A stretch of DNA of 64,000 bases from Gloeocapsopsis crepidinum LEGE 06123. GTDB lineage: Bacteria; Cyanobacteriota; Cyanobacteriia; Cyanobacteriales; Chroococcidiopsidaceae. The stretch is from contig NZ_JADEWN010000004.1 in the NCBI RefSeq assembly GCF_015207655.1, positions 81,738 to 145,737 on the forward strand. The letters run 5' to 3'. A model generated the notes under the pieces. The model searched no databases, had not been told where the DNA came from, and saw nothing but the letters and a program-made list of their open reading frames with translations. A program made the translations under genes and the position numbers. The stretch's first letter is position 1, and each line of letters begins with the position of its first letter. Of this stretch, positions 37,593-45,285 are shown piece after piece.

Positions 37593-38803
37593 GTAGGGCT
37601 AATTTGTTGTCAGGAGATGAAAAAGCTGGTCGATATCATGCCAGAGAAAGCGTTGAGCTTTGGACAACGACCGATAGCCCCACTGTCGCACAAGGTTAAG
37701 GACGATAGTGCGGATAATAGACAAGTTGGTGGCAGGATTATGTCTGGCAAAGGGTGCCCTGTCTTCAGCTAAGACCACATCTTTGACCCAATGCAGCCCA
37801 TTTTCAAGATCGCGATGCTCCCGAATGCCTAAGCCGAACTCCACCGCCTGAATGGACAAGCTGCTGAGGTAGTAGCTAGTGTGCTCAAAAGGTTGCCCAG
37901 CCCAACTACCACGCCGCAACAACCGCAATCAAACTCTGTGCTTTTGCCCAGTGTGCTCTCAGGTCAAGGGAGGCTTCAAACACCTGGACGGTGCGTTCAA
38001 CCAACTCGGTCACGGGTGTGTTCTGTCTGGATGTCTACTGAGCAAGGACATTGCTGTTGAGCAACCTGGACGAAGTGCTTCAAGAGGTTAGGTTGATTGC
38101 CTTTGACCCCAACGAGATAATCATTGCCCTGCGCCGCAATTAACTGCACCGTTTGTTTTGGGTGTGCAACGCATCCATGCTGAACACAACAGACTTCAGC
38201 TTGAGTCAACGGTACACTGCCTTGCGTTGACCGCCTTCCGCGGTGACTCCAACAGGGTTTCGACCACTTTAATCTCACTGTACTTGTGATTTTCAAACTG
38301 TCGTAGGGCAACAACAATCCCTCGTTGGTGACTAGAGACTGACACCACATTGACAAAGTTTTGGTACGCCTGATTGTAGCCTTGAACACTGCCCTTGCTA
38401 CTTTTGCCGTCAATGGCGAACCACTCCCCCGCCATTGCCCCAAACTCACTCTCTGTCCATTCGTCAAACTGGTCTGCCAAGCGTTAAAAGTCCAACTGCT
38501 CGAAGATACGTCGAAATGTCGAGTCTGAAGGCAAACGTTTGACCGTGATGCCTAAGTGTTGACACAACGCTTGATAATGCCGCACGCAAAAATCTTCCAG
38601 GGCTTGATACCCGTAACATCCACTTAGCGTCCCCAACATGGCAAGCAGCAGAATTAACCATAACGGGTAGCGCCGTCCTCGAGGGGCACGAAAGTCTTCC
38701 AGGGACTGGAGGGATTCAATCAAGGTCGGGACTCATTTAACTGACGTACAGACACTCCACTTTTGAGTCTATAATTCCTCTAATGGCAACTAATTAGCCC
38801 TAC
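37593..38803 (-). mobile_element. Degenerate ISAs1-family insertion sequence
   Basis: The element is bounded by inverted repeats: GTAGGGCTAATTTGTTGTCA at 37593-37612 and, inverted, GTAGGGCTAATTAGTTGCCA at 38784-38803, 18 of 20 identical. Weaker similarity (C-run followed by TT) extends about 14 bases further out on both sides, so the true ends may be 37579 and 38817. The length of about 1.2 kb fits the ISAs1 family. The transposase is broken. I see no exact target duplication. Confidence 0.75.
37599..38723 (-). pseudogene. ISAs1-family transposase, broken
   Basis: The N-terminal part (38723 down to 38487) reads MIESLQSLEDFRAPRGRRYP, LSGCYGYQALEDF, a good ISAs1 start. A TAA at 38484-38486 interrupts it in frame; the same frame then continues with QFDEWTESEFGAMAGEWFAIDGKSSKG up to about 38260. 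After that the coding signal jumps to other frames (GNDYLVGVKGNQPNLLKHF near 38080-38140; ENGLHWVKDVVLAEDRAP to LWHDIDQLFHLL near 37600-37830), with a further stop at about 37905. At least one nonsense change and two frameshifts make it inactive. Confidence 0.85.
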
Positions 38804-39100
38804 TTTAAGAAGGGGGGAAATAGCTTTGTAGTCAAACTTAGCTTTGCCGCGAGTTGCATATACCATTTCTAGGCATTCTTCAAAATCATCTCCTTCCCAA
38901 GTACCAATAGTTTTTAGATGATCTAGGAGCGATCGCCCTGTAGAATTAACTGGCATGTAGTTGGCAGAGTTTACTACTTCTGGGGTAGGTTGTATACTAG
39001 ATTGCTTTATTTTTATAAAGCGCAGCAAGTCTAAAGTTGCAGCCAAAAGAGTATCTGTAGTAAATTCTATTTCTTGAAGCAGTTGTTCTTTGATAGTCAT
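38780..39100 (-). CDS. Antitoxin-like small protein, 3' end replaced by IS sequence
   Basis: A 106-residue protein starting at ATG 39100 (MTIKEQLLQEIE) with AAAGAAG in front. The first 90 residues resemble small cyanobacterial antitoxin-type proteins of the DUF2281 kind, with the conserved STGRSLLDHLKTIGTWEGDD and VYATRGKAKFDY near the C-terminus. The last residues (from about SPLLK) are encoded by the outer part of the ISAs1-like inverted repeat, so the natural end has been lost. No toxin gene remains beside it; a partner would have been on the other side of the insertion. Confidence 0.65.
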   Translation of the reverse strand: MTIKEQLLQEIEFTTDTLLAATLDLLRFIKIKQSSIQPTPEVVNSANYMPVNSTGRSLLDHLKTIGTWEGDDFEECLEMVYATRGKAKFDYKAISPLLKVGLISCH

Positions 39101-39144
39101 CTTCTTTGCTGTAAGATTTTTATATTTTTTGCGATCGCATTTAT

Positions 39145-39167
39145 AGCGCTGCGCTCCGCGCAATCGC
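39145..39167 (-). repeat. GC-rich small interspersed repeat, copy 2
   Basis: The inverted counterpart of the repeat at 11797-11819 (GCGATTGCGC, three bases, GCGCAGCGC). It sits just downstream of a HIP1 site in the upstream region of the antitoxin-like gene. Confidence 0.65.
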
Positions 39168-39179
39168 TTCTTCTAAATA

Positions 39180-39423
39180 AAGGATGTGTCAATTTATAAA
39201 TCTTGCCATCCTGCTTCTTCCGTTTTGAACCAGTCTTTCTGTAACGATGATTCGCTTAATAACGCAGCCTCCGATTTTTCCTGCTGGTGTTTAGTTTGTA
39301 GAAACTGGATACAATCTAAAACTTCTTGTCGCAGTGGTTCTGAAACTTGTGCGATCGCTGCTTCTAGCTTTTCGGGTTTGAGTTGACTTTATAAAGGATG
39401 TGTCAATGTGCAAATCTTGCCAT
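39180..39423. repeat. Two 30-base direct repeats bracketing an antitoxin relic
   Basis: The copies at 39180-39209 and 39394-39423 are 27 of 30 identical and share AAGGATGTGTCAAT and AAATCTTGCCAT. Each encodes the last residues (WQDL) of an antitoxin-like protein, so the arrangement looks like a duplicated antitoxin gene of which both copies have lost their 5' part. Confidence 0.65.
39194..39388 (-). pseudogene. Antitoxin-like gene, 3' relic
   Basis: On the minus strand the frame reads LKPEKLEAAIAQVSEPLRQE, VLDCIQFLQTKHQQ and ends KDWFKTEEAGWQDL, the layout of a small cyanobacterial antitoxin of the DUF2281 type. A TAA stands in frame just upstream (39389-39391) and no start codon is available. 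A second, shorter relic of the same C-terminus (NKSSLQKEVAWQDL) is visible at about 39410-39465. Both seem dead. Confidence 0.55.
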
Positions 39424-39481
39424 GCTACCTCTTTTTGCAGCGAGGATTTGTTTAGTAGGGCAGTCTCCTATTTAGCACAAA

Positions 39482-40037
39482 TTAATTCCAGATGCGTTCT
39501 AATTGAAATACAAATCCAGGTAACACGTCTTCTCCCGACAAAGTTGCAGGAGAGTACACAATATCTTTAGGTTGCTCTGGTTTGTCAATTTCAACTTGCT
39601 TGTTTTGAGGATCAATTAGCCAGCCTAGTCGCGCCCATTGTCTATGTATTCTTGTATTTTGAATCGCAGCTGCTTTAAGTCATCGGTATGAGAGCGCAAC
39701 TCTACTACAAAATCAGGACATAGAGGGGATAGCCATCTTGTTGCTCTTGGCTCAAAAAATCCCAGTGATCGTGTCTTACCCATGAAGCATCTGGCGATCG
39801 CTTTGCACCGTTAGGTAAAACAAACAAAGTACTAGAATCAAATCCTTCTCCTAATTCCAAGTTTGCCTCTACCCAATTATTTAATTGTCCAGTAAGACTA
39901 CGGTTTCTGCGTCCTGATGTTCCTCCCGTTGGTGGCAAAATAATTAACTCTCCATTTGAAGATTGCTCAAAGTTCCACTCAGGATTGGATTGAGCGATTT
40001 TGAAAAATTGTTCATCACTGAGTTTGAGCGAGTGCAA
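39482..40037 (-). pseudogene. Uma2 family gene, frameshifted
   Basis: Begins as a normal Uma2 protein: MHSLKLSDEQFFKIAQSNPE, LIILPPTGGTSGRRN, LPNGAKRSPDASWVRHDHW. Near 39715 the frame is lost; the continuation CPDFVVELRSHTDDLKQL, with the catalytic Glu, is in another frame, and near 39645 there is a second shift before LGWLIDPQNKQVEIDKP and the final VLPGFVFQLERIW. All conserved blocks are still there, so the lesions are recent. The call rests on recognising the family order. Confidence 0.8.
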
Positions 40038-40093
40038 GGTTATTATGATGTAGCAAGTTGGCTGTAAAGCGATCGCACTTCTTGTTTAACGTA

Positions 40094-40486
40094 CTAAATA
40101 TGTTTATCTGACCAGCTTTCATTGACAAACGGAAATCTTAATTGAATAGGAAAGCTAGGAATAGCTGCGTCAATTTTTGCCATTAGTTCTATTGTCTCTT
40201 GCAGAGCAACGACAATTCGCTGGTAATGCAGGATGTCTTCATCGCTGAGGGTGCGCCCTTTACGATCTTTGAGCCATTTCTGACAGACTTGATAGCCGCC
40301 AACATAGAAATTCCAGACGTTTTCAGGTACTCCGGTAAATCTGTCACCTTTCTTATTAATGATTACGTCACCCTGCTGGTATTTGGGATATCCTGCATCA
40401 ACAACTCGATTCCCAGCGCGATCTTCATATTGAGTAATACCGTTATCTGTCAGAAAGGATGCGATCGCACAACCCGAACTCCCCAT
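40094..40486 (-). pseudogene. ISP-type restriction-modification enzyme, C-terminal remnant
   Basis: About 130 residues that match the very end of the large single-chain type ISP/type I-like restriction-modification enzymes: GDVIINKKGDRFTGVPENVW, NFYVGGYQVCQKWLKDRKGR and LHYQRIVVALQETIELM. The full proteins exceed 1000 residues with helicase, methylase and specificity parts. Everything upstream is missing; an in-frame stop lies just before the first ATG. This is a remnant of a lost defence gene. Confidence 0.75.
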
Positions 40487-40511
40487 TTCTAGAAAGCCCT
40501 AAAATTGAGGT

Positions 40512-40553
40512 CTCCCAAAGTTGGGGAGCCACTGCGGTGGGGGAGTTTCCCCC
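40512..40553. other. Two adjacent GC-rich hairpins
   Basis: CTCCC faces GGGAG at about 40512-40528, and GGGGGA faces TCCCCC at about 40539-40553, separated by ACTGCGGT. They stand between the restriction remnant and the RNA methyltransferase gene. They look like an interspersed repeat of the genome rather than a terminator, as no T tract follows. Confidence 0.4.
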
Positions 40554-40680
40554 GTTGTAGCAAGTGGCGTGGATTTAGGAGGCGCAGTACAAATTAGCGT
40601 CAAGCAAAAAACTCAACTTGAAAAAGCACACTGTAGCTGATAACTTTGAATTCATTTGGCAATTGACTGCTACAAATTGT

Positions 40681-41472
40681 ATGCTCATCAGTCTGCAAAA
40701 TCCTTTGGTTAAGCAGCTACGTAAGCTGCGTTCTGCTAAGGAACGGCAAGAACAAGGATTATTCTTATTAGAAGGAACGCACCTCATTCAAGAGGCTTGT
40801 CGAGTAAAATACCCTTTAGAGACAGTGTGTTGTACTCCGGAGTGGCAAAGTAGCAACCAGTCGCTATGGCAACAAGCTTCACAGCAAGCAAATCGCACAG
40901 AAGTTGTTAGTGTAGAGGTTTTGAAAGCGATCGCTACAACAGTACAGCCTGATGGTATTGTCGCCACAGCACACCGCAGTTCGCATCACACACAAATACC
41001 GTATGGTGGTTTAGCATTAGCTTTAGAAAACATACAAGATCCAGGCAATGTGGGTACAATCATTCGCACGGCTACTGCTGCTGGTGCTAGTGGATTATGG
41101 CTGAGTGCAGACAGCGTAGATATGTACCATCCCAAAGTGTTAAGAGCGACAGCAGGACAATGGTTTCGCTTCCCAATCGCAGTGACTCCTAATTTAAGGA
41201 CAACTATTCAAGAATGTCAGCAGGCAGGTATGCAAATTGTGGCAACTCTTGCAGATGCACAGTTAACTTATTGGGAGGTCGATTGGCTGCGTCCTAGTGT
41301 CATTTTGCTAGGAAATGAAGGTGCAGGGTTATCCGCCCAAGCCATAGCCCAAAGCGATCTTTGTGTAAAAATTCCGCAAAGTGCTGAAGTTGAATCTTTG
41401 AATGTGGCGATCGCAGCGGCTTTAATGTTGTACGAAGCACAACGTCAAAAAATATTTTCCACAACGCAATAA
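40681..41472 (+). CDS. SpoU/TrmH family RNA 2'-O-methyltransferase
   Basis: A 263-residue SPOUT methyltransferase. The N-terminal substrate-binding domain starts NPLVKQLRKLRSAKERQEQG and LFLLEGTHLIQEA. The knotted catalytic domain has the three motifs: ALENIQDPGNVGTIIRTA, ILLGNEGAGLS and VKIPQSAEVESLNVAIAAAL. It methylates a ribose in rRNA or tRNA using S-adenosylmethionine. I start at ATG 40681, where similarity to the family begins; upstream codons from a TTG at 40618 do not look conserved. Confidence 0.93.
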   Translation: MLISLQNPLVKQLRKLRSAKERQEQGLFLLEGTHLIQEACRVKYPLETVCCTPEWQSSNQSLWQQASQQANRTEVVSVEVLKAIATTVQPDGIVATAHRSSHHTQIPYGGLALALENIQDPGNVGTIIRTATAAGASGLWLSADSVDMYHPKVLRATAGQWFRFPIAVTPNLRTTIQECQQAGMQIVATLADAQLTYWEVDWLRPSVILLGNEGAGLSAQAIAQSDLCVKIPQSAEVESLNVAIAAALMLYEAQRQKIFSTTQ

Positions 41473-41822
41473 AGCTGTATTGCGGCACGTGCTTGCGAAT
41501 AAGTCGCAATATCTACTTCTTTAGTTGTTTTTTTCCAAAAAGTTTACTTGGCAAGATAAGCATAATCATTTTCAATAAGTTATAGGGAAGACTTGCTGTC
41601 TGTCCTTACTGTGCTTAAAAGATTGGCTTATGATTCTAAAAATATAAAGTGAGAAATTTTCTTATCTAATCAAAAAGTGGAGGGGAATCAATTATAAGAA
41701 TTAACTTTAACATAGTGCAACAACTTTGCAGCTGTAATTTAGAGTTTATGGCGTTGATAGCACGAGTAATCGTTGCGAACAACGGGCACTACGACCACAT
41801 TTCAAGGCAGATTTGACTAACT
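41473..41822 (+). other. Upstream region of the iron-type ABC transporter
   Basis: No gene in about 350 bases. It contains a candidate Fur box at 41555-41573 and an AT-rich stretch after it. The start codon at 41823 has no obvious ribosome binding site. Confidence 0.45.
41555..41573. promoter_or_regulatory. Candidate Fur box upstream of the iron-type ABC permease
   Basis: GATAAGCATAATCATTTTC agrees with the 19-base Fur consensus GATAATGATAATCATTATC at 16 positions. It lies 250 bases upstream of the permease gene and is the only such site in this gap. The gene function (iron uptake type) fits iron-dependent repression. Confidence 0.6.
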
Positions 41823-43418
41823 ATGCAAATTTCTAGAGGTATCACAGCTCATAAACCACCGTTGTTTTTACTGATTACAGGTGCAATCACTGCCGTTGCA
41901 ATTGTGATTCCTTTAACGTATTTGGTGATTCGGACTGCGGGTGTAGGTGGGGAAGAACTAGCAGATTTACTTTTGCGCCCCCGAACTGTCACTGTATTAA
42001 TCAATAGCGCAGGAATGGCAGCAGGAGTGACGTTATTTTCTGCCTTAATTGCCATTCCACTTGCTTTTTTAACAGTCAGGACGGATTTACCTTGGCGACG
42101 GTTTTGGTTAATTGTGACGACTCTCCCTTTAGCAGTACCGAGTTATGTAGGTAGCTTCGCCTTGATTGCAGCGTTTGGACCACGCGGAAGCTTGTTACAA
42201 CTATTACTAGAACCATTGGGAGTGCAAGAGCTACCGAGCATTTATGGTTGGTTTGGCACGATTTTAGCCATTACTTTATTTACTTACCCGTATATTTTAT
42301 TGAGTGTACGTGCGGGATTACACGGAATTGATCCTGCTATGGAAGAAGCCGCACGGAGTTTGGGATATAGTAAAAGAGCAACCTTTTTTCGCGTCCTCTT
42401 GCCACAGTTGCGTCCTTCAATAGTTGCAGGTTCACTTTTAGTGGCGTTGTACGCTTTACGAGATTTTGGCACACCCTCACTCATGCGGTTTGATGCATTT
42501 ACACGAGTCATCTTTCTGCAATATAGGTCGAGTTTTAACCGCAATTTAGCCGCTGCACTAGCTTTAGTTTTAGTTGTCTTAGTGTTAGGAATTTTGTGGT
42601 TAGAAAATAAGGCGCGATCGCGTGCTCGGTATTACAGTCGTCGTGCTTCCCGACGTGCTTCACAAGTAAAACTGGGATATTGGAAGCTTCCAGCACTTTT
42701 GTTTTGCACAGCTATCACTCTGATTGGTTTAGTATTACCAGTTGGTGTAGCTTTGTTTTGGTTGATACGAGGCTTAACGGTTGGTGGTGGAGATGCCGTT
42801 AATTTAGCTCAAGATATGGTGCAACCCGCACTTAACTCAATTTGGGCATCTGGGTTAGCTGCGATCGCTGCAACAATTTGTGCTTTACCAGTAGCAATTT
42901 TGGCAGTGCGCTTTCCTAGCCGTATAACTGCTATAATTGAGCGTTGTAGCTACATCGGCTTTGGACTACCAGGAATTGTTGTCGCGTTATCACTTGTATT
43001 TCTAGGTGCTAACTATCTTCCTTGGATATATCAAACTGTACCAATTTTGGTTTTTGCCTATTTAGTCTTATTTTTACCGCAATCTGTCGGCACGGTACGT
43101 AGTTCGCTGCTTCAGGTAAACCCACAACTCGAAGAATCTGCTCAAGTTTTAGGTAGAACTCCGTGGCAGACTTTGCGAGAAATTACCTTACCACTCGTCC
43201 GCCCAGGAATATTAAGTGGGTCGATGTTGGTATTTTTGACTGCAATTAAGGAGTTACCAGCAACATTATTACTTGCGCCAATTGGCTTTTCAACACTTGC
43301 AACCAAGATTTGGACTGCAACAGAAAATGTTGCTTTTAGCGATGCAGCAGCAGCAGCATTGACGATGTTGTTAGTTTCCTTTGGAACAACTTTATTTATG
43401 CTTTCTCAAGAGCAATAG
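41823..43418 (+). CDS. Iron-type ABC transporter permease (FutB/FbpB-like)
   Basis: A 531-residue double permease with about twelve membrane helices. Both halves carry the ABC permease EAA loop: AMEEAARSLGYSKRATFFRVLLP in the first and LEESAQVLGRTPWQTLREITLP in the second. This fused form is typical of ferric iron (Fbp/Fut) and thiamine transporters; the first helix and the overall sequence favour Fut. Its ATPase is encoded 11 bases downstream. No binding protein gene is present nearby, so that part must be elsewhere. Confidence 0.9.
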   Translation: MQISRGITAHKPPLFLLITGAITAVAIVIPLTYLVIRTAGVGGEELADLLLRPRTVTVLINSAGMAAGVTLFSALIAIPLAFLTVRTDLPWRRFWLIVTTLPLAVPSYVGSFALIAAFGPRGSLLQLLLEPLGVQELPSIYGWFGTILAITLFTYPYILLSVRAGLHGIDPAMEEAARSLGYSKRATFFRVLLPQLRPSIVAGSLLVALYALRDFGTPSLMRFDAFTRVIFLQYRSSFNRNLAAALALVLVVLVLGILWLENKARSRARYYSRRASRRASQVKLGYWKLPALLFCTAITLIGLVLPVGVALFWLIRGLTVGGGDAVNLAQDMVQPALNSIWASGLAAIAATICALPVAILAVRFPSRITAIIERCSYIGFGLPGIVVALSLVFLGANYLPWIYQTVPILVFAYLVLFLPQSVGTVRSSLLQVNPQLEESAQVLGRTPWQTLREITLPLVRPGILSGSMLVFLTAIKELPATLLLAPIGFSTLATKIWTATENVAFSDAAAAALTMLLVSFGTTLFMLSQEQ

Positions 43419-43429
43419 CAGGAGGTTAA

Positions 43430-44518
43430 TTGAGTTTCATGGAGCAGGAGCAAGTAATTCTTCGTATAGATGGCATAACTAAACAGTTCCACCAAACACC
43501 AAAACCAGCTGTTGCGAATGTCAGTTTCAGTCTTCTTCAAGGAGATTTACTCGGTTTATTAGGTCCCTCAGGTTGTGGCAAAACAACTTTATTACGGTTA
43601 ATTGCTGGGTTTGAGCGTCCGCAATCGGGAAGAATCGAAATAGCTGGAAAAACTGTCGCAGGCGGGCATTGGATACCTCCAGAACAGCGTTCAGTGGGAA
43701 TGGTATTTCAGGACTACGCGCTGTTTCCACACTTAACAGTCGCTGAGAATATTGGGTTTGGCTTGCGGTATAGTAAAAAATGCAGCGATCGCGTCGATAA
43801 ACTGACAGAACTTGTTGGGTTAGCAGGATTAGAAAAACGCTATCCGCATGAATTATCTGGTGGACAACAGCAGCGGGTTGCTTTAGCAAGAGCCTTAGCA
43901 CCAGAACCAGCTCTGATTTTATTAGATGAACCGTTGAGTAATCTTGATGTACAAGTACGTTTACGCTTGCGCGAGGAGTTGCGGGAAATTTTAAAAGCAA
44001 CAGGAATTTCGGGCGTTTTTGTCACTCACGACCAAGAAGAAGCCCTAGCGATCGCAGATCAAGTTGCTGTCATGCGTCAAGGAAAAATAGAGCAGTTAGG
44101 CTCACCAGAAGACGTTTATACTCATCCACAAACACGCTTTGTTGCAGAGTTTGTCACGCGGGCAAACTTCCTTCCAGCTAAACGTATTGGGCAATTGTGG
44201 GAAACAGAAATTGGTTGTTTTAAAGTAAAAAAAGAGTCAGCAGACAAGGAAGTAGGAGACTTGATGATTCGCGAAGAAGATTTGATCTTACAGCGTGCTG
44301 ATAATGCTCCTGTCATTATTCACACTCGGAGATTTCTAGGGCGCGAATACCGCTATTGTTTGCAAACTTCATCTGGTAAAAGATTGCACGCACGCACATC
44401 TGCAGAAATTGTTTTACCTGTAGGAACGCGAGTTGAGTTAGCGGTTGCAGAGCAAGCAATTCGATTTTTTCCCCATAAAGACATTTCGGACAATTTAGTG
44501 ATGAATTCTTGTGGGTAG
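43430..44518 (+). CDS. Iron-type ABC transporter ATPase, C-terminus cut by IS1
   Basis: A 362-residue ABC ATPase of the FbpC/FutC/PotA class. Walker A GPSGCGKTTLLRLI, Q loop VFQDYALFPHL, signature LSGGQQQRVALARAL, Walker B LILLDEPLSNLD and H loop VFVTHDQEEAL are all intact, followed by a TOBE-type C-terminal domain. The last codon before the stop is Gly, and the TAG stop itself (44516-44518) lies in the left inverted repeat of the IS1 element that begins at 44514. The start is uncertain: TTG 43430 or ATG 43439, both near GGAGG at 43421. The lost residues are probably few. Confidence 0.88.
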   Translation: MSFMEQEQVILRIDGITKQFHQTPKPAVANVSFSLLQGDLLGLLGPSGCGKTTLLRLIAGFERPQSGRIEIAGKTVAGGHWIPPEQRSVGMVFQDYALFPHLTVAENIGFGLRYSKKCSDRVDKLTELVGLAGLEKRYPHELSGGQQQRVALARALAPEPALILLDEPLSNLDVQVRLRLREELREILKATGISGVFVTHDQEEALAIADQVAVMRQGKIEQLGSPEDVYTHPQTRFVAEFVTRANFLPAKRIGQLWETEIGCFKVKKESADKEVGDLMIREEDLILQRADNAPVIIHTRRFLGREYRYCLQTSSGKRLHARTSAEIVLPVGTRVELAVAEQAIRFFPHKDISDNLVMNSCG

Positions 44519-45285
44519 TGCTCAAGATGTAATGATGGAGAAGTAGAGTTTCTTGCTGTTCTCCTCCCATGCCAGCTTGCCCTATTTGTGCATCTTCCCA
44601 GACGGTCAAGAACGGTCGCATCCACAACGGGAAACAACGGTTCAAATGCCAGAACTGCGGACGACAGTTCGTTGAACAACCGACCAAAAAAGTGATTGAC
44701 TCTGCCACACGAGAACTGGTTGACCGATTGCTTCTAGAACGGATTTCTCTAGCTGGAATTGCCCGTGCCGCCCAAGTTTCTGAACAATGGTTACAAACCT
44801 ACGTCAATGAGAAATATGCTCTTGTGCCCCGAAGTGTGCAGGTAACACCCAAAAAAAGGGGAGCTTAACGATTCAGTGTGACGAGTTATGGTCATTTGTG
44901 GACAACAAAGGGAACAAGCAATGGGTCTGGTTAGCTCTTGATGCAGACACTCGTGAGATTGTTGGCGTTTACATCGGCGCACGTGATGAAACTGCAGCCC
45001 GAAAATTGTGGGCATCCTTGCCTGCGGTCTATCGCCAATGTGCAATTGCCTATACAGACTTTTGGGCGGCGTATGTGCTAGTTCTACCGAGCCAGCGGCA
45101 TCGAGCGGTCGGAAAGGAAACAGGCTTTTGCAGCTACATTGAGCGATTCAACAACACCTTGAGACAACGCGTGTTGAGGCTGGTGCGAAAAACCTTGTCC
45201 TTCTCAAAATCGTTGGAGAATCACATTGGTGCCATCTGGTATTTCATCCATTACTACAATGCATCATTACTTATGTAGCACTACC
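44514..45285 (+). mobile_element. IS1-family insertion sequence, 772 bp
   Basis: The ends are imperfect 24-base inverted repeats: GGTAGTGCT, seven variable bases, TAATGATG at 44514-44537, and the inverted copy at 45262-45285. The single transposase is encoded across two frames. Size and end sequences fit cyanobacterial IS1 elements. No 8- or 9-base target duplication is visible: the bases just left (ATTCTTGTG) and right (TAAAACTAA) differ. Confidence 0.88.
44569..45278 (+). CDS. IS1-family transposase (InsAB-type, probable -1 frameshift)
   Basis: The first part (44569-44868) encodes a zinc-finger and helix-turn-helix InsA-like protein: CPICASSQTVKNGRIHNGKQ, CQNCGRQF, ISLAGIARAAQVSEQWLQTY. 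The second (from about 44850 to 45278) is the InsB-like DDE catalytic part: CDELWSFV (first Asp), AYTDFWAAY (second Asp) and YIERFNNTLRQR (Glu). The two frames differ by -1 and overlap in a run of seven As followed by GGGG (44851-44861), as in IS1, where ribosomal slippage on an A run fuses both. The product would be about 236 residues. It looks complete. Confidence 0.85.

Noticed and set aside
37170..40500. Attachment-site repeat of the tRNA-Leu(CAG) 3' end
   Set aside because: I looked for the T-arm and acceptor sequence again at the far side of the accessory patch and did not find it.
40618..40680. Upstream TTG start for the RNA methyltransferase
   Set aside because: Adds 21 residues before the conserved N-terminus; ATG 40681 fits the family better.
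43527..44000. 157-codon open frame antisense to the ABC ATPase
   Set aside because: Fully within a strongly conserved gene and without coding character of its own.
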